64,000 nucleotides of DNA, from positions 12,572,836 through 12,636,835 of the forward strand of contig CM046353.1 of NCBI GenBank assembly GCA_025403435.1, given 5' to 3'. Position 1 is the first letter of the stretch; the number at the start of each line of letters is the position of its first letter. Positions 24,501 through 34,958 of the stretch are shown in pieces. Origin of the DNA: Artocarpus heterophyllus. Lineage: Eukaryota > Streptophyta > Magnoliopsida > Rosales > Moraceae. The notes under the pieces are model-generated. The model was not told where the DNA came from, did no database searches, and was given only the letters and a program-made list of their open reading frames with translations. Both the position numbers and the translations under genes were made by a program.

Positions 24501-27500
24501 CTTCAACGACTAGAGCGATAGAGCAGAAGTACAACAGTTACATAATAGCAATTACAACAAAAATAAAATAAAATAAAACAAAAAAAAAAAGAAAAAACCT
24601 TAAGAATTTGATATTTAGATCTCAAAAAGAAAGGGGTTTAGACCTAGAACATGACTAAAGTATACACTTTTTAACGTTAGAATATTTTACTTATTGGTAT
24701 CAATTAAACAGTTTGAGCACTTGGTTCCTCTTGAAATTATTAAAATCAATCTTTTCTTGTATGTTTGTACTCAAACATATTGTGGACTAGATCAACCATG
24801 AACAAGCAATCTTTTTATTTGAAGCATGTCAAATTTACCATTTATGATTGAAAAATATTAACAATCACATACACGTATGTTACAAGTATTTGATGGTCTC
24901 ACCACCAAGAATAACTATAATTAGCTGCATAACATAGGATCCCTCTGATATTGATCACAAGGATTACTAGAATTACCAAACTCACCTCTATTGTTTCTGG
25001 TGTTGTTCTTTCTGACTCCTTGTCGTGAACTTCAGAAGTCTTTTGGGAAGCTGTCATCCCATCAAGCTTTTTCTTTAGACTAGATGCTTCAGCATCTATT
25101 CTGAGACCACAAAATCGGCGCAAGCAAATATCAGAAAACTAGCAGTAGAATAACGTAGACCAAACAAAAGTGAATGAAAAATGTTTGGGGGCAGAGCGGT
25201 GCTAAGCCACAACTAATAGAAAGTGGCCCCTATTTGTTGGTTTCATGTTGTAGGACCTGCCTTCTATTAGTGTAAGGTGTTCAACACAACTAGTGTCCGC
25301 TAGCATTGTGAATGTGAATCCATTGCCCCTTCTCATTGGAGACAAAATACCATTATAGAATCATGATAAATTATTATCCGACTCAGTTATGTCTTCCACT
25401 CTCTAAGATGGATGTGGTGGGCCAAGAACATGTCATCGTAGGCATTCACAAGTAAAACAAGATATCAAGAGCATAGTTCTATAATAGATAAACTGCAGAA
25501 AACTAGAACAGATTTTTCTTCTTCTAATTCTTTTTCCTTAGCAGTCAATATATAGACAGGACCATGTCAGAGGCAACCCATGTAAACAATTACCAGACCT
25601 TTTTTTTTTTTAGCCCAGAAATCTCCTAAGTGGGCTTGAGTTAGAAACTTGAGCCCCTGCCAAACCCTAGGGAAGCACAATACTCTTAATTATTTACCAG
25701 GTAGGCAGCCATGAGCTTGAACCTTAGACTGAACTTTTAACCCTTAACAAACAGTAGACGCTAAAGAAGCTAATTTTGATACCTCAAATGTAAGCACAGG
25801 GAATAAAGAAAAACATAAAAGAAAAAAGGATAAGGGCAGTTCATAGTTTTCCCACCTTCCAATATCAGCATTAATCTTCAGCCCTGTAATGGCCCCTTGT
25901 GCAAATTGAAGCAATTCCTCCCGCTTCACCTGAAAGAAAAAGGTAAAACAAATGAGTAAGAATTAAAAAAAGTTTCAACTATGCCCCTAATTTTTTTTTT
26001 GAATTTTTAAGGCGTTAAGAGATCTTGGTTTAAATCACTGGTTTGAACCAAAAACACTATAACAATTTAAATTTTGAAAAAAAATATAATAACCTTAGTT
26101 TGAACCAAAAGTTTTGGTTTAAACCGACATTTCCAAACAACCTATTATGTTTCAATTTAAAAATACAAAATAAACAACAACTCATTCACAATATTAACAA
26201 AATTGTAAATTTCAAAAATTGAATTAAACTCTATTAAAATAGTAATAATGTGTTTTAGTTAAAAATTTTGGCTTAATTCACACCCCCATTGAAAAAATTT
26301 CTTAGCTCCGCCAGTGTCTGCGCTGACTTAAATGGATATCACGGTATAAAAAGTTCAGTTCTATCAGCTTTAGACGACCTTAATAACAGAAGTAAAGGAT
26401 GTTCCTGCTAGCACAAAAGAATGTCCAAAGAAAAAATATTTTGCAATAAAATTATCCATCAACAACTTTCTAAATCACATATTTCAAAAACCTAACGTGT
26501 GGCAATACTCCTACTTTATTTACCAATACTTCATCTTCATAGCTGGAAAAAGCTTTTGCCAGATCCTGTATACTGCTAACTACTGCATTGTGAACCTCCT
26601 TTCCACCAGTAAGGCAGAGCCTGCAAACAATAAGAAACTTAAATTCAGGTGTGCTAATCCTATGAAATGAACGCGCACACGTTATTCATCTATACTTTTC
26701 TCATCAGGGTAACAAACAACTCTCCAAGATTACAAGAATTTATAGATACAATAAAGCATACTGCAAAGGTATAAAAATGAGGGGATCATTAGCTTTATAT
26801 TCATAATGAAAAGGAAATTTATCCAGAGAACTGAAAGTGGCACTTGCACATTCAGGTATTGAATCACTATTATGGTTGTGAGTGGACTCACCCAAACATC
26901 ACCAGGAGAAGGGAAACTTCTTCCTCACTTGGGGCTTCAAGAATCTGAGGCATAGAAAAAAAGTTAACCTGCGGTTAACCTCCATAATCAGCAATTACAA
27001 AGCACTTAACTTAGATTTGATGCTGATTTTTGAGGTGTTAAATAAGTATGTTACTTTCTAAATGGCAAAGCATTTGCAATCGTCAGTTTCCAAAGCTCTC
27101 TCTCCTAGAGATATGTTTTGTAAACAAAATACAAGAGTGTTTAACTTGAAAGAGACAAATTGAGGGAATAATTTTTTTCTTCTATTGAGATTGCCTTTAT
27201 AGTAATTTACAGCATAATTACAGCTCAATATCAGGAATAGAATTACTGATTTAGAGAGAGAATATCAGCAAAGAGGAAACGAAATCAACCCAAAATAAAA
27301 ACTTTCTAAAATAAACTTGACAACTAGCTGATACCTATTTACCATATTTACATGATTTGCAGCTCAAACCTTGCCTAAATAATCCCTATTCTCGACACTC
27401 CCCCTCAAGCTGGTTGAAAGATGTCTTCCATACCCAGCTTGCTTACTAACCATTCGAACTGTCTCTTGTATAGTCCCTTTGTAAGCAGATCAGCTACTTG

Positions 27501-30500
27501 TTCCTTGGTGGGGACATAGTCCACACGAATTATACTATTGTCTATTTTTTCTTTGATGAAGTGCTTGTCGACGTCCACATGCTTTGTGCGATCATGAAGT
27601 ACTGGATTGTGTGCAATTGAAATTGCTGCTCTGTTGTCACAGTGCATCTTCATTGGCACCGACTCTGAAATCTTCAATTCCAATAATAACCTCTTAATCC
27701 ACAAAACCTCACAAATTCCCTGCGCCAAGGCTCTGAATTCAGCCTCTGCGCTGCTTCGAGCTACCACATTCTGTTTCTTGCTACGCCAGGTGACTAAATT
27801 GCCACCCACAAATGAGCAATATCCCGAAGTAGACCTTCTATCAGTTAGACTTCCCGCCCAGTCTGCATCAGTATAGGCTTCAACTTTCAGATGTCCCCGA
27901 CATTTAAACAGAAGACCTTTACCGGGTGTCCCCTTCAGATACCTTAGGATCCGGTACACTGCTTCGAAATGTTCAGACCCAGGCGAGTGCATGAATTGGC
28001 TGACTACACTCACCGGAAAGGCTATATCAGGTCGAGTGTGTGACAAATAAATTAGCCTCCCGACAAGTCTCTAATAGCGCTCCCTCTCCTTTACAGATTC
28101 TGTCCCTGCTGGTTGCAGTTTGACGTTGGGCTCCATAGGCGTCTCAGCTGGCTTACATCCTAGCATACCTGTTTCGGTCAACAAATCAAGGACATATTTG
28201 CGTTGATTGACAAATATACCTTCCTTGGATCTTGCAAACTCCATTCCAAGAAAGTATTTCAACACTCCCAAGTCCTTGATTTCGAATTCTTTTGCAAGCT
28301 TCCCTTTAAGCTCTCCAAGTTCCTCGTAGTCACTCCCTGTTAAGATGATATCATCAACATATACAATCAACACAGCAATTTTACTTTCCTTTGAGTGTCT
28401 GTAAAACATGGTATGATCAGCTTGACTTTGAACATAACCAAGTTGCTTCATGGCCTTGCCAAAACGTTCAAACCATGCCCTCGGAGACTGCTTAAGACCA
28501 TACAGGGACTTCTTCAGTCTACACACCTTTCCAGCTCCAAACTTTGTTTCAAAACCCGGAGGGAGTCTCATAAACACTTCTTCATCTAGATCTCCATTTA
28601 GGAAGGCATTTTTAACATCCAGCTGATACAAAGGCCAATTGAGATTAACCGCAAGTGACAGTAGTACTCGAATTGAGTTAATTTTTGCAACAGGAGCAAA
28701 TGTTTCCTGGTAATCTATTCCATATGTCCGCGTAAAGCCTTTCGCTACAAGCCTCGCCTTAAATCTCTCTACACTACCATCCGCCTTGCTCTTTATTGTG
28801 AAAACCCATTTGCATCCTACTATCTTCTGATCCTTAGGTGCTTCAACAATTTCCCAAGTACCATTCTTCTTTAAGGCATTCATTTCTTCGAACACTGCTA
28901 ATCTCCAATCCTTGTCCTCCAGGGCTTCCTGAATGTTTCTAGGCACAACATGTTTTGAAATATTAGTAGTAAATGCCTTATGTGTTTCGGATAAATGATC
29001 ATAGGTTATATATCTGGCAATGGGGTATTTGGTGCAGGTTCGAGTACCTTTTCGAAAGGCAATGGGAAGGTCAAGGTCAAGATCATTTTCTTGTGGGACA
29101 ATTGGGGTTGGACTCTCGAGACTGACACTGGAAGACTCAGAAATAACAGGTAAAGGAATGTTTTTCTGTGAGTTAGGGAAAAAAGAGGTACCTGGAGTAT
29201 CCATAGTTCCTTTGCCTGGGGCTTCCAATGAAGCTTGTGCTGGAATGATTAATTCATCTCCGCTTCTTCCGAGGACATTTCTCCTAGAATAAACCACAGG
29301 TTCAAGGATATTTCGGTTCTTCTCCATTCGTAGTATTTCCTTTTCCGACAGACCAATTTCACGGTCGACAATTGTGGATTCAGACTCCCCACTTTTTTCA
29401 TTTTGAAAATCAAGAGGTTGGTCAATAACCAAATTCGGAAGAGGTTCGGATATTTCCCAAAAATTTGGTTCCCTTAGATTCTCCCCCTGAATTAAATTTT
29501 TGGTAAAATATGGTTTTGTTTCCATGAAAGTGGCATCCATTGTTATGAAAAAACGTTTCGTGAGAGGATTAAAAAATTTGTAGCCTTTGCGATTTGCAGC
29601 ATATCCTAAAAAAACACATTTTTCTGCCCTAGGATCTAATTTCGACCGGGATCTCTTAGGTATGTGAACATATGCGGTGTAGCCAAATATTTTTAGTGGT
29701 AAATCCGAATTGATTCGAGATTCCGGAAAAAAAAATTTTAAACAACCCAGCGGAGTGATGTGTTTTAAAACTCGTGTAGGCACCCTATTAATTAAATATG
29801 CTGCAGTTAAAATTGCATCTCCCCACAAGTATTTTGGAACATTCATGTAAAACATTATGGCCCTAGCAACTTCAAGCAAGTGCTTATTTTTCCTTTCCGA
29901 TACCCCATTTTGTTCTGGAGTATCGGGGCAGGTTGATTGATGTAACACGCCCTTTTCTTTCAAAAAGGTTTTCTACATATTGATTGAAATACTCTGTTCC
30001 ATTGTCGGTTCTCAAAATGTTTATTTTTGTTTGAAACTGGTTTTCAATCAAATTGTAAAATTCTTTAAAAATTTTTTCAACCTCAGTTTTTTCTCTCATC
30101 AAAAATACCCAACAAAGTCGAGTATGGTCATCTGTAAAAGTTACAAACCATCTTTTTCCAGATGATGTAGTTACCTTTGAGGGTCCCCACACGTCGCTGT
30201 GAAATAAGTAAAAAGGTTTTGATTCAAGATAAGGTCTAGGAATATATGTTCTACGTTGACTTTTTGCAAGAACACAGCATTCACATTGAAAATCTAAGGG
30301 ATTCATTTTTCTAAACAAATCCCGAAACAAATGTTTCATATATGAAAAACTGGGGTGGCCTAAACGGCAATGCCAGACCATTATTTGATCACGAACAGAA
30401 AGGGAACTAATACTACTAAGCCCTTGAACAATTTTACTAGGTAAAATATTCTCAAAATAGTAAAGACCATTAACCATTCTAGCACTGCCAATCGTCTTCC

Positions 30501-33500
30501 CCGAGCTCTGGTCCTGAAAAATACAATGAGAGTCACAAAAAACTACACGACAGTTAGAGTCTTTGGATAATTTGCTAACTGACAAAAGGTTGCAGGTAAG
30601 TTTAGGTACATAGAGAACAGACTTAAGGTCTATTTTTTCAGAAATTTGGACCAAACCTTTTCCGGCAATAGGTGAAAAACTTCCATCTGCAATCCTAACT
30701 TTTCTATTTTCAGGACAAGGTGAGTATAGTTTCAACAAGTTCAAGGAGTTGGTCATATGATCAGACGCTCCAGAATCAATTATCCATGGAGCAGAAATTC
30801 CAAAACCACAAGAAAAGGCATTTATTACATTACTTGTATGTGCCACGGAGACACTAGGAGTACTGGACGATGGATTAGATTTTAACAGTGCTAGAAGCTG
30901 CTCTAGCTGCTCTTTGGTGATGGTGCTGGCAGTAGTCTCGGCCTCATTTGCAGTGGGAAAGTCACGGCCAGTTTTCTGCGCTGTTCTGCCCTTGAAGTTG
31001 GCGGGTTTGCCATGAATCTTCCAGCAGGTTTCTCGAGTGTGACGCGGCTTGTTGCAATAGTCGCACCACACACTTGGTTTCTCCTCTGGTTTACGTAGGT
31101 TGGCAGCACCTCTACGCACGTTTAGGCCTGTAGAAGCAAGGGCAGAACCTTCAACGGTAGCAGCAGGTCCCTTCTTGCCGAGCATAACATTCCTCCGGCT
31201 CTCCTCCCTCCTAACTTCAGAGAAGACTTCGCCAAGGGACGGCAGCGGCTTCCTACCGATAATTCTCCCCCTCACCTCGTCGAACTCAACATTGAGGCCA
31301 GCCAAGAACTTGAAGATACGACTATCTTCCACTGTTTTCTTGTCACCCGTTAAATATCCCATCTTTCCTCGGCCCCGGATATACATTCTCACCGACTGAG
31401 ACCATCGCAAGAAGTTGTCGCCGTTTAGCTTGATGGTGGTTATTTGGACAGGGTGTGAATCAGAGGTTGTTTTTGGCAGATCTCTGGTCACTGTGGGTTG
31501 TGAGGAGGACTGAGGAATGGTGGTGGATTCGTTAAAATATTCTGACATGGTTCTGGCTTAGGGTAAAGACGCAGAAAAAAAAAAAAAAAAAAATTCTGGG
31601 TAGGAAAGGGTCGGCTCTGATGCCAACTTGAAAGAGACAAATTGAGGGAATAATTTTTTTCTTCTATTGAGATTGCCTTTATAGTAATTTACAGCATAAT
31701 TACAGCTCAATATCAGGAATAAAATTACTGATTTAGAGAGAGAATATCAGCAAAGAGGAAACGAAATCAACCCAAAATAAAAACTTCCTAAAATAAACTT
31801 GACAACTAGCTGATACCTATTTACCATATTTACATGATTTACAGCTCAAACCTTGCCTAAATAATCCCTATTCTCGACAGTTTAAAAATAAGAAATCCAA
31901 ATCCATAGAAATATACTTTTTAAGGATACATGAGTATACACAAATTATTACGTTGTACAAGCTAGAGTTAGCGTAGCATACCATAGACAATGCTATGCCC
32001 TCCAGAGCTTGACTTTGAAGGAAGACATCTCGAAAGTTCATTGGTTCACCCCCCAAATCAGAGTCATAATACAAAGCCTGTTCAGAATAAGAGAATGATA
32101 TGGTTAAGTAGCATGAAAACATGACATTAGTTTCAGCAGTCCATTTAAATTTGGAACACCACTATTTTTGTACAAATGGTTTCAGATAAATGATACAAAC
32201 TGAATCTACTGCAAATGTAATGGCAATAGAACAAATGACAAGCAGGATTTAAATCCTAGCCAGCCAAACATTCCCAATGATTAAAGGTGTGACAGAGAGT
32301 TTTAACCACAAGGTGTTCCCATTGAGGTACATAATTTAAACTACAGTACTCCTTTATAGAAGTGATTTAATACATTTTTCCTTAGATTTCTATACTTAGC
32401 GCGTGCTATAATACATCCTCAAGGTGGGAAGCTAACTTGGCTTTGCCTAAAAGCTTCTACTATGAACGTTAGCCCCAGGTCCCAAAAAACATTTTCAGAT
32501 CATGTCAATTTGGTCTTGGATCCAACAAACACCATTTTGAAGGGAAAACACTTTTCTCACCATGGATGATTTTTTTGGACTATTTAAGTCATCAGAAGCA
32601 AGATGCTCATTAATTGCGTTTTCCTTATCCTCGGAGGTATCTTGAGACAACTTTTCAGCATCTTTAAGCGCAATCAACCATCGTTTCAGTAGCAGAGTTC
32701 TTTCACTGCCCCTACAAGAGACAGCTGCTTCTTCTAATCGTTTTATAGTCTGCTTGACGCTTCTGAAATTCCTTGCACCCTGGATATGCATGAAATTCAA
32801 GAACATTAAATCAAAACTACGCACCATAGAATACCGAAAATAGGTGAATATTCTCGGTAAATAATTAGAACAATGATAAGGAGACTTCTGCTGCTCCAGT
32901 TATCTCTATTCAAATATAAACTTCATTTGGTTGGATCCCCAAGGCCGAAAAAAAATATTTCCACTTCCCTCGAATACAAACACAGGATTATATCTCCTAA
33001 CTATGATTTCCCCTTTCAGAAAAGTAAACGGCTATCCAGCTTCCACGCCGAAATGCCCACATTTTCAATTTACCAATTTAAACACTTTCACTCTATCTCT
33101 TCTTACTTCAACGCAATACTTGATATATCATATTAACTAGCTCTCAATTCTGAGCACATGCACTTGCTCTACTGTTCTTTAACCCTTTTAATCCGACTGA
33201 CTAATAAGGTGTTTGGCAATCTCAGTTAGAATCGTAATTATGGTTACCAAATAGGATAAAGCTCTCACAGGCTATATAGTGTTGTGACCACACCATATAA
33301 ATTTGTTAAGTCACTAATATCAGAAACCCGAAAGTGATTAGGCGAATCAGAATCAAACTAATTAGACAAGTCTGAAAAGGATATAGTCAATGAATTGTAA
33401 AACAAAACGGCCTAGGAGTATCCAATCAATCAAAAACTCACATTTCACGCTAAATTTAATCAAATTCAGCTACAAATTTATTTTTTTTTGGCCAACGATA

Positions 33501-33821
33501 TGACCAAAAGCATTCAATGCAGAGATTCTTGCAAGATTCCAAATTAAAGAACATGCAAGATAGAACGCAATCATCCGAAACATTATCCCCTATAAACACA
33601 AATAAATTTGCACAACAACGGGCGATTGAAAAAAAAAGTACTGACGACATTGAGAAATCGAGAAAACTTACTATGCGATCTTGAAGTATTTTGGCGCCAC
33701 CGGCTACGGCTTGGCCGGCGTGATGGACGACGGAGTCGGCGTAGTTCTTGACGGTCCGTGTGAGGTTGTTCTTGTTTCCAACCTCCACGGCTTTGCTGAC
33801 GGCCGACCTCAGCCACGACAT
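15582..33821 (-). CDS. Coiled-coil TGN-associated protein, TGNap1-like, 18 exons
   Basis: Exons, 5' to 3': 33821-33672, 32779-32561, 32077-31982, 26944-26892, 26620-26524, 25929-25856, 25100-24986, 24509-24399, 24170-24094, 23755-23689, 23455-23390, 23152-23045, 22814-22684, 22539-22473, 22369-22302, 22216-22123, 16137-16067, 15948-15582. Every junction has GT...AG and keeps phase; the exons total 2,031 bp, or 676 residues plus stop. The protein starts [19 protein letters not shown], is rich in Glu/Lys heptad-like segments (for example [18 protein letters not shown] and [18 protein letters not shown]), and ends in a Pro-rich then acidic tail ([17 protein letters not shown]). No membrane segment or enzyme motif is seen. 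Start, length and coiled-coil character match the plant-specific family that I recall as Arabidopsis At1g24560/TGNap1, a trans-Golgi-network and microtubule-associated protein; this identity is from memory. Intron 3 and intron 16 hold complete retroelements, yet no exon is damaged, so the gene is probably functional. Confidence 0.85.
16202..17552 (+). repeat. Gypsy-A 5' LTR
   Basis: This 1,351-bp LTR starts TGATAAG and ends ACAACA. It carries an array of short GC-rich palindromes at about 16385-16630, including a perfect 18-mer (16488-16505). Compared with the 3' copy it lacks about 19 bp near its start. Confidence 0.9.
16385..16630. repeat. GC-rich palindrome array in Gypsy-A 5' LTR
   Basis: Repeated short units centred on CCTAGGC (GCGCCTAGGCGC and variants) alternate with AAGCC or CAGTGTA spacers. 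The best copy, 16488-16505, is a perfect 18-bp palindrome (GTAGCGCC-TAGGCGCTAC). The surrounding DNA is AT-rich. Confidence 0.8.
17791..18477 (+). CDS. Gag-like frame of Gypsy-A
   Basis: This 228-residue frame opens [19 protein letters not shown] and continues [15 protein letters not shown] and [10 protein letters not shown]. That is the pattern of plant Gypsy gag proteins of the Athila/Tat group (ERFKELL..CPHHGLP..., then a LLE motif). The frame probably began further upstream (17777 on), where the preceding codons also fit. The second half is acidic ([15 protein letters not shown]). No zinc knuckle or protease follows; the sequence to 19080 continues in broken frames. This is the only coding piece in the element and is probably decayed. 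Confidence 0.6.
   Translation: MLERYPHHNLPKWALLQIFIEGLHFEARDWVEKGAFSDGHSFFSRTVDEASYLLEDVTAFNYHWHLNSSMHNSYWKRHQNLSWNIHPNMMEQFCSQYQEEKAPLEVALDRLKAILEGSSEFSNSRRYLDEQIHLKSTILESHLEEEITTSNPCGDHKTIKDVVLFDDNCVKSQEFEPQDEEQEPFEVVVAQPFAKLVSCSIKNDLHLLTQEESIQNYDFYEDQITSML
18480..20661 (+). other. Gypsy-A interior, mostly non-coding
   Basis: Broken frames to about 19080 are followed by non-coding AT-rich sequence. A purine-rich tract (about 19987-20066) is mostly A with G. Three similar phrases around TGGAGTTTTGA..CTTATCAAGG occur at about 19811, 19866 and 19921, suggesting a small local tandem repeat. The polypurine-like AAGTTTAGGGATAT at 20648-20661 directly precedes the right LTR. Confidence 0.6.
20662..22047 (+). 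repeat. Gypsy-A 3' LTR
   Basis: This 1,386-bp copy of the LTR has the same TGATAAG and ACAACA ends. Its palindrome array (about 20845-21140) includes a perfect 14-mer GGCGCCTAGGCGCC at 21019-21032 and is arranged differently from the 5' copy. Confidence 0.9.
27144..27397 (-). repeat. Copia-2 3' LTR
   Basis: This 254-bp repeat is nearly identical to 31626-31879. In element orientation it starts TGTCGAGAATAG and ends CAAGT. The adjacent polypurine tract (complement of CTCCCCCTC) is at 27398-27406. Confidence 0.92.
27405..28046 (-). pseudogene. Copia-2 RNase H domain
   Basis: This 213-residue frame has [39 protein letters not shown], the [11 protein letters not shown] motif and [11 protein letters not shown], all typical of Copia RNase H. 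It is in frame with the upstream RT but separated by TAG at 28071-28073. It would degrade the RNA strand during cDNA synthesis. Confidence 0.9.
28071..29963 (-). pseudogene. Copia-2 integrase C-terminus and reverse transcriptase
   Basis: This 630-residue frame starts inside the integrase core ([20 protein letters not shown]). It continues through the integrase C-terminal region ([19 protein letters not shown]) and enters RT ([47 protein letters not shown]). The RT catalytic YVDD is intact. The upstream break is a 1-nt insertion in a short T-run at about 29961-29969; the downstream break is a single TAG. Confidence 0.92.
29884..31548 (-). pseudogene. Copia-2 gag, protease and integrase N-terminus
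   Basis: This 554-residue frame opens [10 protein letters not shown]. It has gag ([20 protein letters not shown]), a zinc knuckle ([14 protein letters not shown]), the protease motif ([12 protein letters not shown]), the GAG-pre-integrase motif ([16 protein letters not shown]) and the integrase core ([23 protein letters not shown]). Gag jumps straight from the TGDKK region to [16 protein letters not shown], so its central part, roughly 100 residues by family length, is deleted in frame. The frame leaves the integrase core at the 1-nt insertion near 29965. Confidence 0.92.
31612..31625 (-). promoter_or_regulatory. Copia-2 primer binding site
   Basis: The minus strand reads TGGCATCAGAGCC immediately inside the 5' LTR. 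It is a near match to the Met-tRNA primer site of Copia elements, with C in place of T at position 4. Confidence 0.8.
31626..31879 (-). repeat. Copia-2 5' LTR
   Basis: This is the upstream LTR. A TATA-like box on the minus strand (CTATAAAGG, about 31676-31684) lies inside it. Because the element is in sense with the host gene, its own start and polyadenylation signals could interfere with the host transcript. Confidence 0.92.
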
Positions 33822-33984
33822 ATTTTCTAGGCAGCCAAACAGGAAATCAGAAAGGAAAATAAGAGAAAGGAATTTGGGAAGGAAGAAGAAGAAGAAACGT
33901 TAGTGTTCTGTTGGTCTCATCGGGCCATTGACATTGTTGGGGAGGAAGAGGGACGGGAACGACGATAGAAAGCAGTCAGCGTGC

Positions 33985-34095
33985 GTGGATATTGGCCACG
34001 TCTCCGACTTGGAACGACGTCGGATTTGTCAATTTGAGTTGTCGGATCTCGCGGACGCTTCGAATGGGCTTTGGACCCGGTTAACAAAAGCCCAC
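33985..34095 (-). promoter_or_regulatory. GC-rich promoter region of the TGNap1-like gene
   Basis: Upstream of the ATG at 33821 there is a GC-rich stretch. It holds CCACGTC (about 33996-34002), a CGACGTCG palindrome (34015-34022) and two opposed TGGGCTT-type (site II) motifs (34065-34071 and AAGCCCA at 34088-34094). Site II elements are common in constitutively expressed plant genes. The role is inferred from position and motif only. Confidence 0.4.
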
Positions 34096-34439
34096 TTACT
34101 AGCATTTCCACGAATGAAAAAAAAAAAAAAAAGATAAATGGCCCCAAATGTTCAACTTATTAATATCGCCTCCGAGATATAACTTATTAGATGTGCTCTT
34201 TATTAGAAATTGATGATTTATTAAAACACAAAAATACATTTTAATAAATGCTCATTTCTTTCCAAACCGGTTTCTTTCACAACTCATTTGTTTCCCAGAG
34301 CTCACGATCTTGACTCCAAAACCATGCGACGACAGCCAACACCAACGGCGACCAAATCGAGATCCGAACTACGACTTCGATGGCAATGGCAATCAAAACT
34401 GGACTTCGACAACAGGATTGCTACTTCGACAGCAATGGG

Positions 34440-34958
34440 TTCTAAAAAAATCGAGCTCAGTCATGCTCTCTACCAGTTAGAACCTGGTAGATTCTAACAT
34501 AAAAACCACTACTTGTTTGAGAGTCTTTCAAGTTTATAAATTGAAACTTAGGCAATTTTAACTCATATGTCTTTTTTAAGACGTGTTAGATCCAAAAAAA
34601 TAACTTGTTAGGTTTCAAAAAAATAAAACATAACATGGAAGATTCCATAAATCTTTACATCATAGATACTAATTCATCTTTAATCATGAGTTTCCACTGC
34701 ATAAATGTTAATTTCTTTTATCGATTTCAATAACTAAATTTAAAATGTTCCAGACCAAGTGTTGATATGAGCTACTAAAAGACTTAGAGGATTAGAAAGA
34801 TTGCATTAGATATTGTTAGAGGCATCCCAGATGAATCCTATTCCAAAATTCTAGCTTTTCTGCATATGTTGGAGAAGAAAAATCCAGGTTCAATGATAGA
34901 CATAATCTGTGACAACTTAAACAAGTTCCTATGCATGTTCATGGCTACTGGGGTATCT
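34440..34958 (+). pseudogene. MULE transposase fragment, left part
   Basis: The coding-like part (about 34768-34958) reads GIPDESYSKILAFLHMLEKK, NPGSMIDI and KFLCMFMATGVS. That is the MULE transposase segment just before the first catalytic aspartate. An in-frame stop precedes it. It ends abruptly where the Gypsy LTR fragment begins (34959). The flank 34476-34620 carries the motif (AGAACCTGGTAGATTCTAA and relatives) that recurs at 57-60.5 kb, tying it to the right part of the same MULE. Confidence 0.68.

Larger units (their letters stand above)
27144..31879 (-). mobile_element. Copia-2: recent Copia element in intron 3
   Basis: This is a 4,736-bp element with 254-bp LTRs (27144-27397 and 31626-31879) flanked by a perfect GTTTA duplication (27139-27143 and 31880-31884). 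I see only about three differences between the LTRs (about 1%), so it is the youngest LTR element here. It lies in the same orientation as the host gene. A primer binding site and polypurine tract are intact. The coding region is nearly continuous: one internal gag deletion, one 1-nt frameshift and one nonsense codon. Without it, host intron 3 would be about 296 bp. Confidence 0.95.

Noticed and set aside
34288..34497. Plus-strand frame of 69 codons starting MFPRAHDLDSK
   Set aside because: No family motif; it lies in non-coding sequence at the MULE edge and has no splice partner that I can see.
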